DNA of 64,000 nucleotides from Branchinecta lynchi (taxonomy: Eukaryota; Arthropoda; Branchiopoda; Anostraca; Branchinectidae). The DNA lies in the NCBI GenBank assembly GCA_023053575.1, contig JAKZAP010000006.1:20345280-20409279 (forward strand), given 5' to 3'. The notes beneath the pieces were generated by a model. It saw nothing but the letters and a program-made list of their open reading frames with translations, was not told the origin of the DNA and made no database searches. Positions 56,601 through 64,000 of this stretch are shown here, in pieces (within the stretch, counting starts at the first letter, position 1; each line of letters begins with the position of its first letter). Both the position numbers and the translations under genes were made by a program.

Positions 56601-58620
56601 TTTCCCGACAAGAAGCTTCCTTATTACCGACAGAGCTGATGTCGGTATGAGAAACGGTATTAGGAACGTGTTTTTACCAGAGTTCTTGACGGTACTGAAG
56701 ACGGAATCCGTGCACCGTCTCCGCAACGACAAACGCTGTCGATTTCCAAGCAAGACGTTTCCTGGTTTACCTAAAGAGCTCTTGTCGGTATTGAAAACGG
56801 AGTCTGTGCACCGACAGACGTTGCCGACTTCCCTACAGTTTCAGAAACGCAATAATGGACGTGTTTGTAAGAGCTCTTATCGGTACCGGAAATCGAATCT
56901 ACGCACCACTCCGCACCGAGAAACGCTGCCGATTTCCAACAAGAAACTTCCTGGCTTACCGACAGAGCTTTTGTCGGTATCAGAAACGGAATGCTAAAGC
57001 ATGCCGTACCGAAAAGCGCTACCTATTTCCCAACAGGAAGTTTCCTGTTTTACCGACAGAGCTTTTGTCGGTATCAGCAACGATATGATAAAAGTTCGCA
57101 CCGACAAACACTGCCAATTTACCGACGGAATTTTTCGTATGGGGGGGAGGGGCAGCTGACCGCCACGACCCCCCCCCCTAGTTTCGCCACTGGGTGGGGG
57201 TGGCGAGGTTTTTCTGGAATTCCGATGATGGTGGTTTTGGGGATTTTCAAGACGAAGCTTGGCAGGCATATCAGGGACCCGATCAAACTGACTTGGAAAT
57301 AGAAATTTTCTCGATCTGATAATCTTGGAATATTGAATCATGCGTAACTTTAGAACGGGTGATCGGAGTCGAGTGAAAATTAATAATTAACAGGGGACAT
57401 GTCTCTGGTTGATCTTTCCGTGTCCGGGGATCCGACAACTATTGGGGGGGGGGATACGTTACCGGCTTCGACTGGAGAGATCAGGGTGGAACTTTATGGG
57501 AAGATATGCTCCAGGTAAATAGCGAGTTAAGGTACTTTCCGATGTGCTAGGGCGATGAAATTTGGCTGGAGTATTAGAGATTCGACAAGATTGGCTCAGA
57601 AATCGTCATTTTCCAAATCCGACTATTCCTTAAAGTACCAGTCTTGACTGCAAAGTAAGAAAAATACTTTTAAGTAAAATATACATTTTCATGATTTCAA
57701 GGGTTTCGCATACAAATGAAATTCTAGCCCCCTTACAGTGCGCATCTTAACCGAAACCGAAAAAAACACTTTTCACCATATTGTGTATTTTAATGATCCC
57801 AAGGGCCTGTTTCCGTTTTTGCCTCAATGGTTTTGCTTTAAGATGAATTTCTAGCGCCTTTAAAGTGCGCATCATTAAAGCCAAGTTAAAAAATAAAATA
57901 ATTTTTACCAAATGATACATTCTGATGATTTCCAAGTCCATGATCATTCTTATCTCAAGGGTTTCGCTTACAAATGATTAGAGCAATCCCACGAAAAGGC
58001 AAATTCTATATTTCATCTTCTGAACCACCCTTGCAAGTGCCATATGAGCTTCTAGCTCTTGTCATGGTAAACTCAAGCGTGCTGAACTGTTATCTAGCCA
58101 AGCAGATTGGAAAGCTAAACAGCATACCAGGCGGACTTAAACCTTTAAACGTTTTATGTAATGTATTCTGCATTGTTCTAGCCATGGGCCATTTGCCTTC
58201 TATGACCTTAATATGTCATTACCCGCCTCCACAAATCATCTCCCGCGTAGCCAAGGGGCACTTTTGTGAACCTCTATATGCTTGTACTAGAAGAATGTCA
58301 GATTTATTCCGATGCTACCCTAATCTAGCGCCATATTGCGCTTTCAGCTTCTGAGAATAATGGTAAAACGTACCAGCATCTAATGTCGTGCCAGATAATC
58401 TATGGTAGCCATATGTTTTCCGTTTGAATGGTAGATCGTAAAGGTCACTTGTTCAAGATAAAAAAAAATTGCCTCACAAACTCAATGTAATTTTATCTTT
58501 TAGGAGTGTATGTTCGAGCATAAGGACTGGAGGAAGTGTCAGTCAGAAGTTGAACAGTTCAAAGACTGTGTGCAAGCACAACAGAAAAAGCAGCAAATTC
58601 AACAAAATGGACAGTCATGA
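50679..58620 (+). CDS. COA4: COA4 (CHCHD8), twin CX9C mitochondrial cytochrome oxidase assembly factor
   Basis: Coding exons 50679-50756 and 58504-58620 join in phase 0 and give 64 residues. The twin CX9C pattern is exact: Cys18-x9-Cys28 and Cys38-x9-Cys48. EHKDWRKCQSEVEQFKDC matches the QHQDWRQCQPQVQAFKDC-type block of animal COA4. ADPVEDYLKKSGC corresponds to the conserved DP.....SGC segment. The protein would be imported by the Mia40 pathway and act in the intermembrane space in cytochrome c oxidase assembly. An acceptor (TTTTTTTTCAG) 37 nt before the ATG, with the frame open up to it, means a further upstream exon exists and might add residues. The intron is 7.7 kb and repeat-filled. The stop codon overlaps the start of PTRH2. 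Confidence 0.93.
50929..51172 (+). repeat. Two tandem copies of a 122-bp unit
   Basis: CTCAAATAGTATAGCTGTAA occurs at 50929 and 51051. The units differ by only a few bases, so the duplication is recent. It lies in the COA4 intron. Confidence 0.85.
51173..52303. other. Unassigned A/T-rich COA4 intron sequence
   Basis: A 131-codon - strand frame (51270-51665) shows no domain, signal or family similarity I recognise. A degenerate hammerhead-like word (CCTGAAGAGGACCCTTGCCA) is at 52155-52174. Confidence 0.4.
52304..53526 (+). repeat. Family A element carrying a small insertion
   Basis: It runs from TTTTTGGGATCCCAAAACGT to GGTCTTGTTT. It is split at the word GCACGATAACTC by 143 bp (52391-52533). 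Confidence 0.8.
52391..52533 (+). mobile_element. Penelope-like insertion with hammerhead ribozyme-like core
   Basis: The insert contains CTGACGAG (52443-52450), a seven-pair stem with bulged A (GG.CCCTT...AAGGGCC) and GAAA (52471-52474), followed by TATCGC. This is the CUGANGA...GAAA layout reported for hammerhead motifs of Penelope-like elements. No reverse transcriptase is present. Confidence 0.45.
53527..54535. other. Unassigned COA4 intron sequence with a possible LINE tail
   Basis: 54000-54090 (CACTCCCGCACAGGACACGG, then TTGAAATTAAAATGATTATG) resembles the 3' end of a non-LTR element. The rest is unassigned. A run of about 10 G lies near 53920. Confidence 0.3.
54544..55229. mobile_element. 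MITE-1 copy d, 686 bp, with 8-bp target duplication
   Basis: The ends are CAGTCTAGTACACTAGCCCC and its complement. The duplication TATTGATG is at 54536-54543 and 55230-55237. Each end has a hairpin (AACGTCTAGCACC with GGTGCTAGACGTT). The two halves pair for most of their length. Confidence 0.9.
55435..55625. repeat. Family F repeat copy
   Basis: CTCTCGCCGTTCCCC, GAGGAGTCCCCGCGTTTTTG and CAGGGAATGCTCTGATTATC match the family F copies at 36070 and 50160. Confidence 0.6.
55618..55815 (-). mobile_element. Fragment of a retrotransposon ORF1-like N-terminus
   Basis: The - strand frame reads VLFYDPVLKFLQDNFKKGIG, then CAVEFFPEAAILAAKRLLW. This resembles short N-terminal domains found in ORF1 of some animal LINEs; I infer this from pattern only. 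Confidence 0.3.
56330..57180 (+). repeat. Imperfect tandem repeat rich in CCGACAG...TTTTGTCGG words
   Basis: Units of about 80-110 bp recur with TTTACCGACAGAGCTTTTGT and GTCGGTATCAGAAACGG. Each unit holds a small inverted repeat around CCGACA/TGTCGG. A 191-codon open frame (56422-56997) crosses the array and is judged an artefact. Confidence 0.6.
57195..58061 (+). repeat. Family B-like 3' remnant
   Basis: It has GGCAGGCATATCAGGGACCC and GAACGGGTGATCGGAGTCGA, and ends CAAGTGCCATATGAGCTTCT then AGCTCTTGT. The middle (57640-57960) is made of CCCTTACAGTGCGCATCTTA-type units shared with 33200, 40180 and 43200. Confidence 0.6.
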
Positions 58621-59092
58621 GGACATTTTTGGTGTAGGGACCGGGGTTGTAATCGGAATAGCTGTTAGCTGCCTGTTTCACTATAGACGTCACCTATGGA
58701 ATCTGATCAAGCACAAGGATGTCCTAGTGACTAGAAGGCAACCATCAAAATTAGTGTTTCTGATCCGAACAGATTTAGGCATGGGGAAAGGGAAAGTGGC
58801 AGCCCAGGTGGCACATGCTGCTGTGAAGTGCTATATAAATGCTCAGAAGAGCAACCCCGACGCATTGGCACAATGGGCTCTTTTTGGAATGCCAAAAATA
58901 ACACTGAAAGTAGAATCCGAGGATGAACTTCTGCTTTACTATGAGAAGGCAAAACGTGCAGGGCTCACTGTGGGTCTTATCAAAGATGCCGGGAGGACTC
59001 AGATAGCCCCAGGGTCACTAACCGTGCTAGGGATAGGTCCAAACCAGAACGAAGAGATAGACATGGTATGCAGTCAACTGAAGCTTTTTTAG
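58607..59092 (+). CDS. PTRH2: Peptidyl-tRNA hydrolase 2 (PTRH2/Bit1), complete single-exon frame
   Basis: 161 residues from ATG 58607 to TAG 59092. A hydrophobic segment at residues 8-24 is the expected mitochondrial outer-membrane anchor. The PTH2 core follows: SKLVFLIRTDLGMGKGKVAA (47-66), QVAHAAVKCY (67-76), LIKDAGRTQIAPGS (124-137) and a final VLGIGP (140-145) and QLKLF. Length and order match the animal family (human 179). The enzyme releases peptidyl-tRNA; Bit1 also acts in anoikis signalling. I place the start at 58607, not the upstream ATG at 58469, because 58469-58503 is intron of COA4 and the homologues begin here. The start lies inside the last COA4 exon. Confidence 0.96.
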   Translation: MDSHEDIFGVGTGVVIGIAVSCLFHYRRHLWNLIKHKDVLVTRRQPSKLVFLIRTDLGMGKGKVAAQVAHAAVKCYINAQKSNPDALAQWALFGMPKITLKVESEDELLLYYEKAKRAGLTVGLIKDAGRTQIAPGSLTVLGIGPNQNEEIDMVCSQLKLF

Positions 59093-60774
59093 ATTAAATG
59101 TTCGTCTAGGTAAACAATACAGACTTGAAGAGAAAACCGAGAAAAGGCACTGCTGAACTTGTAGCACTACTCGTTCCCCTTTCTTTCCGGCAAAATATCA
59201 AGACTGACACCGAATGTTTTCATTATGGATTTCCGGACGAGGCCCATTTCTTTACAGGACACCTGCATGAAGAGTACCAAGTATCATCCCTATCTGTATG
59301 ACTTCGGCTAACATTGCCTGCAGAAAACCCAATCCAAATACGATATAGTGTTTCCAAGCTCTGATTTTTGCTCCATTTTGCATCTGTCCTTATTTCAGTA
59401 CCGAACAATTTTAGAAATGAACGAATGTCTCCAATCAACCCTTCTTCTGGAATATTTTTTAACCAGTTAAGCCCAAACGTATATCTACAAGAAATTCCAA
59501 TACGATCCGGCCAGCGCTGTACAAGATTTGAATTAATTGCGCTTTCTGTCTTGGAGTCGCAAACCTCCAGAAACGGACATCCCTATTTTGAAAACGCCAC
59601 GCTCAGGAGAAGAATGCTCTCCGTGGCCATGTCTGTAAATGCATTCTCCATGGTGTGTTCAAGTATGGTTTCATTGTTCAGGTGTCCTTTAACATTGTAA
59701 CCCATATTTCTTTTCTAATGGATCATGTCCGGAACTGTGTAAAATATCGACGACCAAGAACACAGGGCTGCGCTAGGATAAATGAATTGCATAAAACGAC
59801 TAATTTGACGCAACACTGTCGGGTTCTTAGCGCTTGTTCTCCGCAGTCGAACAAAAATATAGTCGGTCATTTTGCTGTGGTTTTGGAAGAATAATAAAAC
59901 TGATGTATGTATATAAAAAGACTTTCGCCTCTGCATATATATCTGAGAGAATCTCTTTCGCCTCTACAAACAGAAACTGGAAGTGATTGTAGTGAGCGGA
60001 GTCGAAAATCTTACATATAATAGCATACACTTGAAATTCATCATTAACCGCATCTCTAGTGTGTCTTAGGACAAACCAGTATGTTTGCGAAACTCCACTC
60101 CGTTTTGAACACATCTGTGTGGAATCCTGATTTTGCAAGCTTGAACGCAAGCCCCTATGATGACGGTATAGCGTTTGTGGTTTGCCAGCGGGCGCTAGTG
60201 CCTGCCTACAGCTAGTTCTTACTGAGTGAACTCCGTCGCAGCTTGAACCGATCTTGCAGAAAGAGACGGTGAAGGAATAAATCTATATTGAAAGCAAACC
60301 TGAAAGTCTGAATTTTTTTTTTTTCTCAATAAGCTCGGTACTCTGTGTCTGTCACCCCATCTACGGCGGGTTTCTCCCTCCCCATCTGTCAATATAAGGG
60401 AAATGCAAAAGCGAGCAGTCTCTCGTTGCGGCCAAACACAGCCGTTATACAAAATAGTCTAATAACAAAGTTTGTTGAAATTTTAAATAGTCTTTGACCA
60501 TTTGTGCGTAGCCTACTTCTAAATGTAACTGTAATATTGACACATCTGCGAATGACAGTCCTGCCAATTTTCGTTTTGTTACCGTGAAAGTGTAAGCGAA
60601 TAAATGACTATTCTTTACTCTTCTAATTGCATCCGAGACACAAAATCGCCACGGTAGCTGTAAGTTTTCGGTCTTCTTTCTAATCTTGAAAAGTATTATC
60701 ATAAAAAACTTCGGTCCCTGAAAACAACAAACAAAACTTTTCTAAATATCACCCGATCGACAAAGTAACAAAAA
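59093..60774. other. PTRH2 3' region and intergenic sequence
   Basis: AATAAA at 59893-59898 may end the COA4-PTRH2 transcript. A - strand frame from about 59700 to 59223 is open except for one internal TAG near 59600, and codes for no family I recognise. It could be a decayed gene. Another - strand frame at 60445-60702 is likely 3'UTR of the following gene. Confidence 0.4.
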
Positions 60775-61049
60775 CTAAATTCTAATCAACTCTTGACTTG
60801 AATTGCCATAAACACTTGTGAGGGTAGAAACAGATGGAACTGCATGAGCAGCAGTCATTTCAAAGTAGGTTTCCGAGCCACTGTCGTGATTCACAGCACT
60901 GTTAACAACATGAGGAGCTTCATTAAATTCCTCAAGCTCATCATCATAAAATTTAACGTGAGACAGTAGAAAGTACTGCTCTGATCGTGTAGGCCACAGG
61001 AGATGCATTATAGATACGTTGGCTAAAAAGTTGGCAGAATACACAATAC
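60775..61049 (-). CDS. Last coding exon of an unrecognised protein with a membrane segment
   Basis: The acceptor CTTCTAG precedes 61049. The exon then encodes 90 residues plus a split codon and stops at 60775-60777. It begins with a hydrophobic stretch (IVYSANFLANVSIMHLLW), continues with an acidic part (FYDDELEEFNE) and ends in a Ser/Thr-rich tail. The layout suggests a multi-pass membrane protein whose last helix and cytoplasmic tail are here. Upstream exons should lie beyond 61050, perhaps right of the window. I do not recognise the family. Confidence 0.5.
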
Positions 61050-61198
61050 CTAGAAGGGGAAGGAATTAGTGTTGTCAGCATAAGATCTGTCCAGTATTAA
61101 CTAACTAGGTAAGTAATAATAAGTAATTTATTTATAACCCGCCATTTTGGAAAAGCGGAGTAAATGAAAGAAAATAAATAAAACCCACTAACACACAT

Positions 61199-62194
61199 CA
61201 AAGGTGTCGATGGGATCCCAAAAATCTAATGTTTGGTTCAGACAATTCGGTCCTTCGCCAGACTCATCATCAGAGAAAACCAAGTTCAGATATACCTCTT
61301 TAAGCCATATCTATTTCGAAGATACTGACCTAGACTGTCGCTTTACTTCTGCCAAGTTTCCGCTTTCGCCCGAATTCCGAGCGAACTGCTAGTCCAGCAA
61401 AAAAAGAAAATTCAGAAACAAAGCAGGCGTATCTCCTTATCCCTATAAAGAACATCTAATCAACTTTAAATAAACCGAAATACAACCGCATTCCGGACTA
61501 ATCATATGTCCGGGTAAAAAATGACTGTCATATACAGACTCAGCCTCTTACCCCTATATCGTCATCTAATCAAACTTTTGCTTATAACAAATTTTTAGTT
61601 TTGGCCGAATTCCGGAAGAAATAGTTGTCCAGCGAGAAATTGGTTTTCATCGTCGTGTTCAGCATGCCCTTTTACCCCTAGATGGAACGTTTTATAAACT
61701 TCAAATGAAACTTTTACTTTTAACCAATTTTCCGGTTTTCGCCGGATTTCATACGAACTAATTGTTCGGCGAGAAAATGGTTTTCACCATCGTGTTCAGT
61801 ATGTCTTCTTACCCCTAAACCGAACATTCAATCAACTTCAAATAAAACTTTTACTTTCAACCAACTTTCCGTTTTTTGCCGGATTCCGGACGAACTACTT
61901 GTCCGGCAAGAAAATGGTTTTCACTATCGTGCTCAGCATGCCTTTTTACCTCATAATCGACTATCACATTAGCTGTTTAAAAATATTTTTGTTTTTGAAC
62001 CCCCTCCCCCACCCCTAAATGTAGGGCTACAGAGCCCATCTACGAACTTGACCTTACCCTTGACCCAATGAATCCTCACACCAAGTTTCATCAAAATATC
62101 TCATTCCCTTCGAGAGTTATCGTGCTCACAGACAGACCGACATTTTTGCGATTTCATAGGTATCCCTCCACTTACGTTTTGGGATCCCAAAAAG
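61199..62194 (-). repeat. Family A element
   Basis: It runs from AAGGTGTCGATGGGATCCCA to TACGTTTTGGGATCCCAAAA in - orientation, with about five internal units. Confidence 0.75.
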
Positions 62195-62512
62195 ACAGTA
62201 AATTTTGAATCTTCGGCCAGGAAGCAGTGGATAATGTTGTGCGCTGGTTCGACCCTGTTGTCCATGATGTTTATAGCGACTAGGAAACATCCAAAAGGGT
62301 AACACTTTCGTCTTGAAATTTGAACTTTTCCGTCAAGTATGGTTATGACAAAATTAAACTATAATTTGAGTTTGAAAACATCACTTTTTCGCTAGGGTGG
62401 GCAATCCCAGACATGATGTCACACAAATTTTCCGGTTGGACCCAACCATCTTTCCTTCTACTTGAAAGAAGTTCTGTCCGCGGTTTTGGCAAAGAATACT
62501 AGAAACAAGAGC

Positions 62513-63634
62513 TACGAGCTCATATGCACTTGCTACGAGTAGGTGATGTGAGAAACGAGAAAATAAATTTGAGCATTTTTTCGGGAATTCCGATACCCCT
62601 TCCCACCGTACTCGGTTCCGGTCCAAACCCTATAATATGTCATCTAAGGCATACGATCTCTCTACTTTCCAAGTTTCATTCAAATTACTTTACTCGTTTA
62701 ACCCCTATGCGAGCCACAAACATTTCCGGGACAGACACCCCCACTGTGGCCGAAACGACTCGGACATACAAACTTCGCATCTCTAATATCTCTTCTTCCC
62801 GTCTATCAAGTTTAACTCGAATCGGAGCATATCTGCAAATTTCCGGTTCCCGCTTTATCTTCCTCCCACCTTAGTCGGATCCGGTTCGGACGCCGAATGA
62901 CAAATTTAGGCCGCACGAACTTGGTACTGCCCAACTTGTATCCCATTATGTCCACCCGTTTTTTTGTGTGCATGTCGCGAAGATTCGGACCCCCCCCCGC
63001 CCCAACCATGGCCGCATGGGTTCGTACACATGCTTTGCATATCTAGGTCATCAGTTCTTATCACCCATAAAGTTTCGTTTGAATCGGACCTATTTTTTTT
63101 TGCAACCTACGTAAGTCAGTAATTTCCACTATTTTCAAGTCGGGTCTATTCGGATCCCTCATATTCCTACCGAGTTTCATCATCCTATTACATCAGAACG
63201 AACCAAACGCGCTGAATCACCATAATCCCCCCCCCCCCCCCAACAGATGCCGAATCTGGTCCGGCTATGTTAATGATGTTTCTAGGACTTGTGCTTGTTT
63301 TTCTCACCAAGTTTCATCCGGATTTGAAGTGGGTTGTCTGAGACACGAGGTATTTCCAAATATCAAGTTTCATTAAGATCCAATCACCCGTTCAAAGGTT
63401 ATAAATACCTCAAGATCCGGATTCCTGCTTTCTCCACTCCCCCACGATGGTCAGACCGGGGAAATGACTATTTCCAACTTAATCTTTTGGGGTCTCGTAT
63501 ATGCCTGCCAAGTTTCATCGTCCTAGCTTATCTGGAAGTGCTCAAACTATCAAAACCCGGACCGACTGACAGACCTACGGACGGACAGAAACTGCGATCA
63601 CTATATGACACTTAGCCGAAGGCCAAGTACCATC
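62513..63634 (-). repeat. Family B element
   Basis: It runs from AACAAGAGCTACGAGCTCAT to the decayed hairpin GACACTTAGCCGAAGGCCAA. The last unit (63240-63600) is close to the family consensus. Earlier units are more diverged. Confidence 0.7.
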
Positions 63635-63887
63635 AATACCCTTGTCAAAAATCTTAAGCTTTTATAACAGTTTTGTCCCTGTGTGTAAACTTAAACCTGC
63701 CAACAAGAGCGGATTATCCTCCAAGTTTTCATCTTGTTGTAGACACTGCCATGAACCAGGAAGTATGTAAACAGTTTGTTCCGGAACCTTTTGAAAATCT
63801 GGAAAAATTGTCGATCGATGCAAAGATCTAGCCAGACTTGGGCAAATCTAATCAGTGAGGTCCTAACTTGACACCGCACAATCGATA

Positions 63888-64000
63888 CTACTCGTACTGC
63901 GATTGTCTAGTTCCCTTTCCTTTTTCAATCACATCAGCAGTTATTTTCTGCGCCAAATCGCTCTGCGTGGACGGGCGAACCGAAGGACTTGGATGTGGCA
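63888..64000 (-). CDS. Possible partial coding exon at the window edge
   Basis: A - strand frame enters at the edge and is open to a stop at 63888. It includes STQSDLAQKITADVIEKGKG, which has the composition of a globular protein rather than of the local repeats. I do not recognise it and no splice model could be completed. Confidence 0.25.
   Translation of the reverse strand, partial: PHPSPSVRPSTQSDLAQKITADVIEKGKGTRQSQYE

Noticed and set aside
56422..56997. 191-codon open frame
   Set aside because: It crosses an imperfect tandem repeat, and its peptide repeats the same SVLKTESVHR-type segments. No domain, and it is explained by the array.
58469..58606. Upstream ATG extending PTRH2 to 207 residues
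   Set aside because: 58469-58503 is the end of the COA4 intron and 58504-58606 is COA4 coding sequence in another frame. PTRH2 homologues start at the 58607 Met.
59223..59700. - strand frame as a real gene
   Set aside because: It contains an internal stop, lacks convincing splice sites and has no family similarity I recognise. Kept only as a note in the intergenic entry.

Overview
This is a stretch of nuclear DNA from an animal, probably an invertebrate. The evidence is split genes with GT-AG introns that encode animal-type housekeeping proteins, AATAAA signals, non-LTR retrotransposon fragments, hAT-type DNA elements and many long families of repeats. I cannot name the phylum. Roughly nine tenths of the window is repetitive, so most long open frames in it are repeat artefacts.

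Genes, left to right. (1) The last three coding exons of an ALKBH6-like dioxygenase, + strand (134-2030). (2) An RNase H2 subunit C homologue on the - strand: exon 1 at 18551-18716, exon 2 at 4408-4622, separated by a 13.9 kb intron filled with transposons. (3) SLC39A9 (zinc transporter ZIP9), + strand, complete in seven coding exons from 18759 to 35355. Its start codon is only 42 bp from the RNASEH2C start, head to head. (4) COA4, a 64-residue twin CX9C protein, + strand (50679-50756 and 58504-58620). (5) PTRH2, + strand (58607-59092), whose start codon lies inside the last COA4 exon so that the two frames overlap by 14 nt. (6) The 3' exon of an unrecognised membrane protein on the - strand (60775-61049), and possibly another - strand exon at the right edge.

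Repeats. Two abundant families, called A and B here, are about 1.0-1.3 kb and 1-2.7 kb long. They have hairpin-prone ends, internal tandem arrays (about 150 bp in A, about 282 bp in B) and a 3' end of CTTGTT. Where the empty site can be read they sit in runs of T without a target duplication, which suggests Helentron-like non-autonomous elements. A second group has CAG...CTG termini and 8-bp target duplications (hAT-like): MITE-1, MITE-2, a 732-bp hAT derivative, a 279-bp CAGAGGCG element and an 8.3 kb element (37010-45314) flanked by GTTAAGCC. Fold-back families (C, G), a 188-bp satellite, non-LTR retrotransposon remains and a hammerhead-like motif fill the rest. Nesting reaches four levels at 15941-18432.

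The genes have no evident shared pathway, although COA4 and PTRH2 are both mitochondrial proteins and their overlap implies a single two-cistron mRNA. The most interesting points are that overlap, the 42-bp bidirectional start region, the 8.3 kb element, and the exact empty sites that date the repeat families relative to one another.
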